DNA of 64,000 bases from JANWXD01 sp037446115 (lineage in GTDB: Bacteria; Acidobacteriota; Terriglobia; Bryobacterales; Bryobacteraceae): contig JBBIJF010000010.1 in assembly GCA_037446115.1 (NCBI GenBank), forward strand, positions 75,555 through 139,554. The letters are read 5' to 3'. Positions 34,072-44,615 of the stretch are shown one piece after another. Position 1 is the stretch's first letter. Every line of letters begins with the position of its first letter. A model generated the notes under the pieces. The model saw nothing but the letters and a program-made list of their open reading frames with translations. It ran no database searches and had not been told where the DNA came from. Position numbers and translations under genes: made by a program.

Positions 34072-34950
34072 TCAGCCTTTGCGGGCTTGGGTGACCTTGG
34101 GCGTCGCCAGGTAACCCACGACGCGATCCTTTCTGACTTCGTTTACGACAATCTCGTACGGAATGGCGCTGCCGGACACGTAGAACTGAACGGGCTCATT
34201 GGCGGTCTTGTCCCTCTTTTCCACCCGTTTGTCATCGGCGATGACTTCGATCGTGTAGCGGTTGCGCTTGGGATCGGCCTTCTTGAGCTGAATCGCCACA
34301 TCGCCCACGCGCTGCGGCGTCTTGGTCTTAGCCAGGTTGAACTCAAAATAGTTGCGCTCGCCCAGCGCTTTGAGGGCCGCCAACTCCTTGGCGTTGGTTG
34401 CGATCAGCCCGCTTTGCACTCCCAGGTCGCCCCGGACGCTCTTCAGCTCCGCGATCGTCTTTTCAAGCTCCGAACGCGTGGAGGCCACCTCGGTCTTCAC
34501 CGTGCCGACTTCGCTCGAAACGTCCGCCAGCTTGGTGTGGGCCGTAGCCGCCACTTCCTTGACCTGACTGAGTTCGCTGGCGACCTGCTGTTGCTGCCGG
34601 AGTTGCTCCTCCTCCAGCCGCTTTGCAATTTGTTCGGCATGTTCGAGCGCATCTTTCTTGGCGCGGCCGGCCGCCACCGTTGCCTGCCGCCGCGCGGCTT
34701 CCAGTTCCGCGCGCAGATCTTCGATGCGCTGCCGGCTCGCCGCCGTGGTGACGTTGGAGGCCTCCTTGACTTTCGCCAGCTCGGCAAGGATGGCATCCCG
34801 GGTGCCGGACAGCTCCGTTTTCAGGCCGCTGATCTGGCTAAACAAGAACACGTTGGCGGCCACCAGGGCGATGACCAGGCCAAACAGAATCGGTATCGCC
34901 ACGCCGCCCCGGCGGGGGGAGGCGGGCTGAATGGTTTCCTGACTACTCAT
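34072..34950 (-). CDS. Membrane-anchored coiled-coil protein, paralogue A
   Basis: A 292-residue protein with one N-terminal transmembrane helix (about 16-38, IPILFGLVIALVAANVFLF), then about 150 residues of heptad-rich coiled coil (Ala, Glu, Lys, Gln), and a C-terminal beta-rich domain of about 100 residues starting near ALGERNYFEF. The topology suggests a cytoplasmic or periplasmic rod ending in a globular head. A closely related gene lies directly upstream at 35097-35969. AGGAGAG is 9 nt before ATG 34950. No function is known; a terminator follows at 33931-33968. Confidence 0.72.
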   Translation of the reverse strand: MSSQETIQPASPRRGGVAIPILFGLVIALVAANVFLFSQISGLKTELSGTRDAILAELAKVKEASNVTTAASRQRIEDLRAELEAARRQATVAAGRAKKDALEHAEQIAKRLEEEQLRQQQQVASELSQVKEVAATAHTKLADVSSEVGTVKTEVASTRSELEKTIAELKSVRGDLGVQSGLIATNAKELAALKALGERNYFEFNLAKTKTPQRVGDVAIQLKKADPKRNRYTIEVIADDKRVEKRDKTANEPVQFYVSGSAIPYEIVVNEVRKDRVVGYLATPKVTQARKG

Positions 34951-35096
34951 TGGCTTTCTCTCCTGTCCCTTTGAGTGCACGCGGAAGGCCAATGAGTATG
35001 TCGTTGAAAACAAAGAACCCCACAGGCATCCGCGGGATTCTTTGCGAAAATCCTACAGGGCAGTCCGGAAGATCTTTCCCGTCGAGCTCTGCGGCC

Positions 35097-35969
35097 TCAC
35101 TTGCGCTCGGCCCGCACCTTGGGCGTGGACAGATACCCGATGATCTGATCCTTCCGTACCTCGTTCACCACGATCTCGTAAGGAATGCGGGAACCGGTCA
35201 CATAGAATTGCAGCGGTTCGTTGATGTAGCGGTCCTTTTTCTCCACGCGCTTGTCGTCCGCTACGAGCTCGATCGAAAACTTGTGCCGCTTGGGATCGGT
35301 CTTGTTGAGCTTGATGGCGATCTCGCCGACCTTCTGAAAGTCGCGCGTCTTGTTGATCGTGAACTCGTAATAATTCCGCTCGCCCAGCGCTTTCAGAGCA
35401 GCCAGCTCCTTGGCGTTGGTGGCGATCAGCCCGCTCTGCACTCCCAGATCCCCCCGGACGCTCCGCAGTTCGGCGATGGTCTTCTCCAGTTCCGAGCGGG
35501 TTGCGGCAATCTCCGAGCGGACGCTGCTCACATCGCTGCGCACGTCGGCGATCCTCGCGCTGGCCTCCGTGGCGGCTTGCCGCACCTGGCTGAGTTCGCT
35601 GGTCACCGCCTGCTGCTGTCGGGCCTGTTCTTCCTCCAGCTTCTTGACAAGTTCCTCAGCTCGCCGGAGTGCTTCGACCCGCGCCTGTCCGGCCGCGGCC
35701 GCCGCGTTGCGCCGGGCGGCCTCCAGCTCCTGCCGCAGGCTGTCCAGATGTCGCCGGTGGGCCTCCGTGGCAACGGAAGAGGCTTGCCGGAGTTTTTCAA
35801 CCTCACCCAACAACGCCTGGCGCACCTCCGCCAGTTGCCGCCGGGTTTGGTCCACCTGACGGAACAGCACCACCGTCGCCACCGCAAGCGCCGCCACCGC
35901 CCCGATCAGCACCGCGACGAGAATCCTGGACCGCCCCGGTGACTCCTGGTATCCTTCCATGTCCTCCAC
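35097..35969 (-). CDS. Membrane-anchored coiled-coil protein, paralogue B
   Basis: A 290-residue protein with the same layout as its neighbour: N-terminal helix (ILVAVLIGAVAALAVATVVLF), long coiled coil, then a beta-rich head. The block from the end of the coil (LEKTIAELRSVRGDLGVQS) through ATNAKELAALKALGERNY is nearly identical in both, whereas the coils themselves have drifted. GTG 35969 is favoured because GGAGG precedes it by about 10 nt; ATG 35960 is an alternative. Tandem duplication is evident. The head sequence (FYVTGSRIPYEIVVNEVRKD) matches no family I recognise. Confidence 0.72.
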   Translation of the reverse strand: MEDMEGYQESPGRSRILVAVLIGAVAALAVATVVLFRQVDQTRRQLAEVRQALLGEVEKLRQASSVATEAHRRHLDSLRQELEAARRNAAAAAGQARVEALRRAEELVKKLEEEQARQQQAVTSELSQVRQAATEASARIADVRSDVSSVRSEIAATRSELEKTIAELRSVRGDLGVQSGLIATNAKELAALKALGERNYYEFTINKTRDFQKVGEIAIKLNKTDPKRHKFSIELVADDKRVEKKDRYINEPLQFYVTGSRIPYEIVVNEVRKDQIIGYLSTPKVRAERK

Positions 35970-36063
35970 CGTAGTCTTCCCTCCTTTGGCGAAAAGCCAG
36001 ATAGCTTACTCTAGCATCAGCAACTCTGGTTTTGCGACGGTCATAGAACATCTTTTTGCCCGG

Positions 36064-36828
36064 TCAAAACCGCCGCAAGTTTCGAAGCACGGCCCGGCTG
36101 TTGGCTCCGTTGGGAAGCTCAACCGCATGCACCACCCTCCAGTTCCTGTCCAGCGCCCCGATGTAGCGCGCGTTTTCCCGGTCCGTTCCCATCAGGATTA
36201 AGAACACGGACTGGCGCGGGTAATAAAGGAGTCGGTATTGCAGTTCGCCTGCACCTTCCTTCCACCGGTCTTCTCCCGGAGGACCCAGTTTGCGAACGAT
36301 CGAGTAGTAGTCATCCTGCGCCGTCAGCCCCAGCGTAAATTGCTCGATGGTGCGATAGCTCACCGGACGCCGCGTGGCCACCACGAGCAGGACGCAGCAC
36401 AGCAGCACCAGCAGCAGCGCGCCGCCGATCAGACGGCTCACACGCCGCTCCGGACCCTCTTCCAGCCGGATGCCCACCACGGGAGCCGGCTTTTCGGGCG
36501 CTTCCACTGCGGGCCGCCGGGTTTCACCGACCGCGCGTGGCATCTCAATGATGCGCCGCTCGTGCGGCCACACCGAGCCGGCCTTGTACTCCAGCTCCTT
36601 GGTGAGGCCCACGATCATCACCGGCTCATCCACGCTGGAGACCTCTCCCAGGTAACGGCGGGGAATCCACACCTCCTGGCCGGTTTTGCAGTTCACCACC
36701 AGAATCTCCGACCAGGTCTCGCGGCGCAGCAGCCACTCATTGTGTTCGATGTTCAGGATCGGAGGGTAAAAGGAGAAAGGCCTGCGGCTGAGGTGCTCCA
36801 GCAGCGGTGGAACGGGCGGAACCGGCAT
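36064..36828 (-). CDS. Single-pass membrane protein of unknown function
   Basis: A 254-residue protein. The N-terminal 120 residues form a soluble domain with LVVNCKTGQEVWIPRRYLG and EPVMIVGLTKELEYKAG, resembling a small beta-rich regulatory domain. A transmembrane helix (about 133-153, GGALLLVLLCCVLLVVA) leads to a C-terminal domain of about 100 residues with YYSIVRKLGPPGEDRWKEG. The latter resembles SmpA/BamE-like periplasmic modules, but only by feel. The ATG at 36828 is chosen because the longer open frame is antisense to maeB. TAAGAT lies 11 nt upstream on this strand. Confidence 0.6.
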   Translation of the reverse strand: MPVPPVPPLLEHLSRRPFSFYPPILNIEHNEWLLRRETWSEILVVNCKTGQEVWIPRRYLGEVSSVDEPVMIVGLTKELEYKAGSVWPHERRIIEMPRAVGETRRPAVEAPEKPAPVVGIRLEEGPERRVSRLIGGALLLVLLCCVLLVVATRRPVSYRTIEQFTLGLTAQDDYYSIVRKLGPPGEDRWKEGAGELQYRLLYYPRQSVFLILMGTDRENARYIGALDRNWRVVHAVELPNGANSRAVLRNLRRF

Positions 36829-36921
36829 GGCCTGTCCCCATCTTAACCCAGGGCGTTGCGTGCAACGAGACGCCGGCCCTCCGCAAAAGGAGTACAAAGG
36901 GGAGTGGAAAGGACTTTTGCC

Positions 36922-39225
<2,304 letters not shown>

Positions 39226-39263
39226 ACTGCGCGCTTGCGACCGTGGCGCGGTGCCTTGGGCCC

Positions 39264-40439
39264 TCAGCCTTCCAGGCGCCGCAGGGCCGGATTCCACCGC
39301 AGCCGCCGGCCCCGCCGCAGCGCCTCCATGGCCATGCACAGGACGATGTTGGTTGCCTGGCCCATCTCTACCGTCGCGTTCGGTTCGGCTCGCGTACGCA
39401 CGCAGTCGAGAAAGTTTCGGATATGGGCGCGGGTGGCGGCGGGGAAGCTGCCCGGTTTGCGGATCTCTAGGGACGGCCGCAGCTCCACCGCGTTGCTCTC
39501 CGGATACAGTGCGTAGGATTCGCGCCCCACATCCAGCCGCGCCTTGGTGCCGTGTAACTGTATGAGCTGGTCGTGGAACGGATGGTAGCGCATGGCCTGA
39601 TAGCCCAGCGTGAACACCGCGAGGTAGTTCTCCGGATATTCGACCGCCATCGTGCACGTCTCCGGAACCTCGGCGCCGGGGATCCCCGGCGGCGGCGCCG
39701 CACAGCTGACCGCCGCCGGATAAGAGGAGTTCATAAACCACTGGATCGCATCAATGACATGCGCCGCCTGACCGATGAGCAGACCTCCGGAATAATCCCA
39801 GAACCAGTACCAGTTGAAAAATCGCACCGGATCAAACGGCCTCTTCGGCGCGGGCCCGAGCCACCGCTCCCAGTCGAGCTCCCCTTCGAGCTTGCCGGCC
39901 CGGAGCGACAACACCCGGTTGAGCCACCACGAGTTCACCAGGCGCACCGGCCCGAGCTTGCCCGAGTCCACCACCCCTTTGGCCTCCTGAAACAGATCGA
40001 AGCTGCGGCGCTGCGTTCCCACTTGAACGACACGCCGCGTGCGCCGCACGGCTTCGATGATCCGGAATCCTTCTTCGATGGTGTGCGCCAGGGGCTTCTC
40101 GACGTAGACGTCCTTGCCCGCCTCCACCGCGTCAATAACCATCTGCGCGTGCCAGTGGTCCGGGGTCGCCACGATGACCGCATCGAGCGAGGGGTCTTCG
40201 AGAAGGCCGCGGTAATCCCGGTATGCCCGCGCGCCGCTTGGGGCGGCTTTCAGGCCGGCCTGGAGGTTCGGTTCGTACACGTCGCAGACGGCTGCAACCT
40301 CGGCGCCGAGTTCTTTGAATTCCGCGGCAAGGAGGCGGCCCCGCAGGCCGGCCCCGATCAGCCCTGCGCGAAGGCGCTCGTTGGCAGCCACAAACTGCGG
40401 TACGGCCGCTGCGGTGCCCAGAAACCTACGGCGGTCCAT
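39264..40439 (-). CDS. Gfo/Idh/MocA oxidoreductase with Tat signal
   Basis: A 391-residue protein starting MDRRRFLGTAAAVPQF, a twin-arginine export signal. The NAD(P)-binding fold has GLIGAGLRGRLLAAEFKELG and the family motif VEKPLAH with the catalytic lysine, then GGGLL-like SGGLLIGQAAHVIDA. Exported Gfo/Idh proteins keep NADP tightly bound and are very numerous in Acidobacteriota and Planctomycetes, often acting on sugars. The ATG at 40439 lies 7 nt after a TACAAT box at 40447-40452 on this strand, with no ribosome-binding site. Confidence 0.92.
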   Translation of the reverse strand: MDRRRFLGTAAAVPQFVAANERLRAGLIGAGLRGRLLAAEFKELGAEVAAVCDVYEPNLQAGLKAAPSGARAYRDYRGLLEDPSLDAVIVATPDHWHAQMVIDAVEAGKDVYVEKPLAHTIEEGFRIIEAVRRTRRVVQVGTQRRSFDLFQEAKGVVDSGKLGPVRLVNSWWLNRVLSLRAGKLEGELDWERWLGPAPKRPFDPVRFFNWYWFWDYSGGLLIGQAAHVIDAIQWFMNSSYPAAVSCAAPPPGIPGAEVPETCTMAVEYPENYLAVFTLGYQAMRYHPFHDQLIQLHGTKARLDVGRESYALYPESNAVELRPSLEIRKPGSFPAATRAHIRNFLDCVRTRAEPNATVEMGQATNIVLCMAMEALRRGRRLRWNPALRRLEG

Positions 40440-40446
40440 AGGCCAG

Positions 40447-40452
40447 ATTGTA
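40447..40452 (-). promoter_or_regulatory. -10 box placed for a leaderless mRNA of the Gfo/Idh gene
   Basis: On the minus strand TACAAT ends 7 nt before the ATG at 40439, with no Shine-Dalgarno sequence between. Confidence 0.4.
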
Positions 40453-40500
40453 CGCCACCCGGGACGCCGCAGCACTGCGGCGAGCGGTAAGTGCAGCTCG

Positions 40501-41241
40501 CTAACGAACGTGCACCACGAGGGGAGGTTCGAACGTGACAGTACGGAACTTTCTTGGAATTTCGACGGCCGTGCAGGGATAGCTGATTACCTGCGGAACA
40601 GGGGCGTCCGGAGCAGGCGCAACGATACGGTAGTAAACTTTGGCAGGCTTCGAGCCGGGCGCCTCAACGATTCGTTCGATTTCCACTGCGTAGCCGCCGG
40701 TAGGGCGCGGCCCCGCCGAGACGACGACGACGGCGCTGCGGCGGAAGTCCGGCTGCGGATGCGGGTCTTTCAGGCCTGCTGCGGCCAGAAAAGCCCGCCA
40801 CGCAGGACGCGTGCGGATAACCCAAGCCGCCGGTGTCTCGGCTGCGGGACACCGAGGCATCGCCAGCTTCGAAAAAGCCACAGCCTTTTCTCTCAGAGCC
40901 TGGAAGGGTCCTCCTTCGACAAGTTCGACTTCCACCCCTTCCAGACGCTGAGGAAACAGTCGGCCTTCCTCAGGGCTCAGCGAGCGGCCGACGTAAACCA
41001 GAATCGCAGCCTGCCCGGGGCGGCGCCGGGAAGCACCTACGCCTACACCGGTGACGCCGGGAAGCGCCATCAAGGCGCGCTCATGCCGTTCCTTGACGGC
41101 GCTGGCGCGCCGGACCTCTTCTTCGGAGATTTGCTGTGTCACGGGCGCGGGGTGGAATCCGAAGGCCGCGCCGGCCAGAAACAACGCAAGTGCCGCCCTT
41201 ACCGGCAACGTCCCGAGTCGGGCCCGCCGCAGTCGGTACAA
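40501..41241 (-). CDS. Exported protein with PrcB-like C-terminal domain
   Basis: A 246-residue protein with a signal peptide (RAALALFLAGAAFGFHPA). Residues about 60-120 carry LPGVTGVGVGASRRRPGQAA followed by ILVYVGRSLSP, a module also found at the C-terminus of the protease encoded upstream. The last 100 residues contain RRSAVVVVSAGPRPTGGYAVE, a clear match to the PrcB C-terminal pattern known from protease complexes. Its start overlaps the protease 3' end by 43 bp; TTG 41208 would shorten the overlap. A role as a protease partner or regulator is inferred. Confidence 0.75.
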   Translation of the reverse strand: MYRLRRARLGTLPVRAALALFLAGAAFGFHPAPVTQQISEEEVRRASAVKERHERALMALPGVTGVGVGASRRRPGQAAILVYVGRSLSPEEGRLFPQRLEGVEVELVEGGPFQALREKAVAFSKLAMPRCPAAETPAAWVIRTRPAWRAFLAAAGLKDPHPQPDFRRSAVVVVSAGPRPTGGYAVEIERIVEAPGSKPAKVYYRIVAPAPDAPVPQVISYPCTAVEIPRKFRTVTFEPPLVVHVR

Positions 41242-42329
41242 CCCGGCAAGGCCACGAACGGATCCGTAGACACACGCCGGATGCGGATCCCGCGCACCTG
41301 GGCCGGCAATTCCGGCCGTACGCCCTGCGTCCGGTCAATGTAGACCACGATCACGGCCTCCAGCGGATTGTCCTCCGCCCGGCCGACGCCCACGCCGATC
41401 ACCGGTCCGCGCAGCAGCTCGGCTTTATGCTCCTCCAGCACACTGCGGACCAGTTCGATCACGCTTTGCGATGGACCGCGGCTCGTCGAAGCCGGGGCCG
41501 CGGCGCCCGTAGCACTTCCCAGCAGACACGTGCTTCCGGTAACAAACGAAAGCGTCTTGCGCATCGCGCCGCCCAGTTTGGTCAGAACCTCGTCGATCGG
41601 GTTCCCGATGGCGCGCCCCGTCGAATCTCCTGCAAACAGCAGCGCCACGGCCCGGCAGGAGCTGTCCACGAGAAGCGATCCGGAATCGCCTCCGGCGATC
41701 ATCCCGCCGCTGGTGACGATCTGATTCTGATAGGAGACAACGAATTTCTTGCCTTGACCGCAGCCGCGCTGGTACTGCACCGACACCGTGGCGTTCACGG
41801 CTTCGACGACGCCGGTCGTCAGGCCGGTGGTCCGTCCGCTCTTGGCGACGCTCTGGCCAATGCCTGCCGCCGCCGTGCCCGACACGTGCCCCACGTCTTC
41901 AATGAATCCAGTCGCATCCATCGTGCCGGAGTTCAAGGCAGCTGCCGCCGCGTCCACGTTGGTCCCCAGCCTGGGGTAAGGCGAAAGGCTTCCGATAACC
42001 GTGGCGCTCGAGGCCCGGCAGCCTACGTCAATCAAGCCCGGCTGGATGATCTGTTCCCCCACCGCGGCCTGGTCGCTCCGGGCAAACACGTGGTTATTAC
42101 TGAGTGCATACTTGCCGCCCCCGGAGTCTTGGAGGAGTGCTCCGGCGGTACCTCCGCAGCAGAAGGCGCGCGAGCGGTCATTGACATTGCCGGCCGAAAC
42201 ACCAAAATGCTGGTTCCGTTTCTGATGGTTGGCTCCGCTGTCGGCCCAAAGCAACGTGCCCAGGCTCAGGGTCAGACATGCAACCAACTCCCTTGAGATT
42301 CGTATCTGATTCACCGTTGTCCCTCGCAT
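41199..42329 (-). CDS. Trypsin-fold serine protease, exported
   Basis: A 376-residue protein with an N-terminal hydrophobic segment (ELVACLTLSLGTLLWA). The chymotrypsin-like triad is visible as His80 in SNNHVFA, Asp126 in GTNVDAAAAAL and Ser216 in AGGDSGSLLV. The C-terminal 90 residues add an RNase-free appended module with VIGVGVGRAEDNPLEAVIVV and YIDR, repeated in the downstream protein. The ATG at 42329 gives a sound signal sequence; the frame upstream of it is run-on. Substrate unknown. Coupled to the PrcB-like gene. Confidence 0.82.
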   Translation of the reverse strand: MRGTTVNQIRISRELVACLTLSLGTLLWADSGANHQKRNQHFGVSAGNVNDRSRAFCCGGTAGALLQDSGGGKYALSNNHVFARSDQAAVGEQIIQPGLIDVGCRASSATVIGSLSPYPRLGTNVDAAAAALNSGTMDATGFIEDVGHVSGTAAAGIGQSVAKSGRTTGLTTGVVEAVNATVSVQYQRGCGQGKKFVVSYQNQIVTSGGMIAGGDSGSLLVDSSCRAVALLFAGDSTGRAIGNPIDEVLTKLGGAMRKTLSFVTGSTCLLGSATGAAAPASTSRGPSQSVIELVRSVLEEHKAELLRGPVIGVGVGRAEDNPLEAVIVVYIDRTQGVRPELPAQVRGIRIRRVSTDPFVALPGCTDCGGPDSGRCR

Positions 42330-42582
42330 AAAGTTTCGGGGCAGGCCCGCAATCACGATCGGCAAAAGCCGGCGCAGCGCGCAGCCCCTAGCTAAACAGT
42401 GACGTTGTGAGACTGATTGTATCACCGGACACTCTGTATTTCTGCATGGCGCGATGGTTTGGCCCGTACTAAACCTTCTGGGGTAAACACCACGTCGCGA
42501 CATCTCTTCGCGCCATTGCACAAGCCGCGGCCCCCTGCGTGTGGTATTCTCACCGAAGCCACCGGAGGAGGCAGGAATCGCC

Positions 42583-43119
42583 GTGTGGGGAGCCAAGCGC
42601 GCTTTGGCCGATGACAGACTCAAAAGACTGGCCAGACGGCTGGAAGCCGTGGCCCGCAGGGACGAAGAGCAGCAGCGCCAGGCGCAGCAGGTCGCTCAGT
42701 TGCGCCGGGACGCCGCCGGCTCTTTGCACGCCCTGTGCGCCGATTTCGTAGACGCTCTGAACGGTCTCGTGGGGCGCCGATTGGTTGAATTGAGTCCGCC
42801 TCAGTACAACTCGGAAAGCTTTCAAGATCCGGGCCCCAACGTCTTTCAGATCAACGCGGGAGGACGCCTCATCCACCTGGAGTTCCGTGCTACGGAGACC
42901 CTGACTTCCACGGATCAGTTGCGTACGCCTTACACGCTTTACGGAGCCGCGCGGTGTTTCAACCAGGAACTGCTCGAACGCGTCGCGACGCATGAACTCT
43001 TGCTGTTTTACTGCCTGCAGGGCGACGGCTACCAGTGGGTGCTTTGCGATCCGGCAGGCCGCCGCACGACACCCTTGGACCGGGACGCTCTGGCAGCACT
43101 GATGGAGCGTCTGCTGTAA
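42583..43119 (+). CDS. Conserved-looking cytoplasmic protein, unknown
   Basis: About 178 residues from GTG 42583, with AGGAA 5 nt upstream. An N-terminal charged helix, likely coiled coil (residues about 15-45, rich in Arg/Glu/Gln), leads to an alpha/beta domain with LVELSPPQYNSESFQDPG, FQINAGGRLIHLEFRATE and LLLFYCLQGDGYQWVL. There is no signal peptide or transmembrane helix. I do not recognise a family. It lies divergent from the protease gene and 61 bp before glmU, so cotranscription with glmU is possible. The 253-bp region before it (42330-42582) shows only a 5-bp inverted repeat GGTTT/AAACC at 42456-42475. Confidence 0.6.
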   Translation: MWGAKRALADDRLKRLARRLEAVARRDEEQQRQAQQVAQLRRDAAGSLHALCADFVDALNGLVGRRLVELSPPQYNSESFQDPGPNVFQINAGGRLIHLEFRATETLTSTDQLRTPYTLYGAARCFNQELLERVATHELLLFYCLQGDGYQWVLCDPAGRRTTPLDRDALAALMERLL

Positions 43120-43180
43120 TCAGCCGCCGTCATAAACTCGCACGCAGCGGAGGACAGCCGCTCCCCCGGAGTGCGCCAGA

Positions 43181-44608
43181 ATGAACGTTATGGATCCATC
43201 AACCATGATCATTATCCTGGCCGCGGGCCTGGGGACGCGCATGAAATCGCGCCAGGCCAAGGTCCTGCACCGGGCCGGGGGCCGCGCCTTGGTCGAACAT
43301 GTCGTGGATACGGCGCTCGAAGTTGTTCCCGCCGCGCAGGTTGTCGTGGTGACGGGTTGCCAGGCCGAGGCGGTCGAGTCCCTTCTTCAAGATCGCGGCG
43401 TGCGTTTCGCGCGGCAGGACGAACCCAAAGGCACGGCGCATGCAGTCATGGCGGCTCGTACCGCCGCCGGCGCCGCTGAACGCGTCGTCGTACTGTACGG
43501 AGACTGTCCGCTGTTGAGGGCGGCAACCCTACGCCGCCTGATCTCCCATCAGACGGCCTGCCGGGCCGCTGCCGCGCTCATCACAGCTTGCCTCGAAGAC
43601 CCGACTGGCTACGGGCGCATCGTGCGGGATGAGGCGGGTAACGTTGCGGCGATCGTCGAAGAAAAATCCGCAACCGAACAGCAGCGCGCCATTCGGGAAA
43701 TCAACGCCGGCATTTACTGCTTCGACGGCGCCGCTCTTTGGGAACACATCGAAAAAATCCGGCCGGACAATGCAGCGCAGGAGTATTACTTGACCGATAT
43801 CGTCGGCGTCTTGCACCAGGCCGGGCGCTCCGTGGTGCCGCTCCTTCATGAGGACCCGCAAGAGCTGCTCGGCATCAATACCCGCGCCGATCTGGCCGTC
43901 GCGGACCGAATCCTGCGGGAGCGCATCGTCCGCCGGCTCATGCTCGACGGCGTCACCATCGAGAAGCCGGAGACCGTCACGATTGACCCGCAGGTGCGCA
44001 TCGGCATAGACACCGTGGTAGGACCGTTTGCCCAGATCCTCGGACGCACCGTCATCGGCGAGAACTGCCGCGTGGGGGCCTGCTCCATTGTGGAGGATTC
44101 CGAACTGGAGGACGGGTCCGCCGTGGAGCCGTTCTCGGTCGTGCGGAACGCGCACCTGGGGCGGGGTTCGCAGGCGGGGCCCTTCGCGCGCCTGCGCCAG
44201 CAGGCCCGTCTGGCGCCGGGCGCACGCGTGGGGAACTTTGTCGAGCTCAAGAACACGCGCCTCGGCATCGGCGCCCGGGCGCTGCATCTGGCCTACCTCG
44301 GCGACGCCGACATCGGCGACGACGTCAACATCGGCGCGGGAACCATTACCTGTAACTTCGATGGCTACGCCAAGCACCCGACCCGCATCGCCGCGCGAGC
44401 CTTCATCGGCAGCAACGCCACCCTGGTTGCTCCCGTGGAGATCGGTGAGGACGGCTACGTGGGCGCCGGGTCGGTGATCACCGAAAATGTGCCCTCCGGA
44501 GCGCTCGGGATCGGCCGCGCGCGCCAGATCAACAAAGAGGGCTGGGTGGAGAAACGGAGGCGGCAGCGCGCCGCTGCACCCGGAGGCGCGGAAAGCCCGG
44601 CGCTATAA
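43181..44608 (+). CDS. glmU: Bifunctional GlmU: glucosamine-1-P acetyltransferase and GlcNAc-1-P uridylyltransferase
   Basis: Makes UDP-GlcNAc for peptidoglycan and surface glycans. The 475-residue protein has the pyrophosphorylase signature ILAAGLGTRMKSRQAKVLH at the N-terminus, the metal/substrate motif YGDCPLL, and NAGIYCFDG; from about residue 250 the left-handed beta-helix hexapeptide repeats begin, with NFVELKNTRLGIGARALHLAYLGD trimmed here to its core, and TITCNFDGYAKHPT. ATG 43181 has GGAG 9 nt upstream. Length and domain order match GlmU. Confidence 0.95.
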   Translation: MNVMDPSTMIIILAAGLGTRMKSRQAKVLHRAGGRALVEHVVDTALEVVPAAQVVVVTGCQAEAVESLLQDRGVRFARQDEPKGTAHAVMAARTAAGAAERVVVLYGDCPLLRAATLRRLISHQTACRAAAALITACLEDPTGYGRIVRDEAGNVAAIVEEKSATEQQRAIREINAGIYCFDGAALWEHIEKIRPDNAAQEYYLTDIVGVLHQAGRSVVPLLHEDPQELLGINTRADLAVADRILRERIVRRLMLDGVTIEKPETVTIDPQVRIGIDTVVGPFAQILGRTVIGENCRVGACSIVEDSELEDGSAVEPFSVVRNAHLGRGSQAGPFARLRQQARLAPGARVGNFVELKNTRLGIGARALHLAYLGDADIGDDVNIGAGTITCNFDGYAKHPTRIAARAFIGSNATLVAPVEIGEDGYVGAGSVITENVPSGALGIGRARQINKEGWVEKRRRQRAAAPGGAESPAL

Positions 44609-44609
44609 T
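44604..44609 (+). promoter_or_regulatory. Perfect TATAAT -10 box placed for a leaderless mRNA
   Basis: TATAAT overlaps the end of glmU and ends 6 nt before GTG 44616. With normal -10 to +1 spacing, transcription would start at the GTG. There is no usable ribosome-binding site. No -35 consensus is seen. Confidence 0.5.
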
Positions 44610-44615
44610 TCGAAG

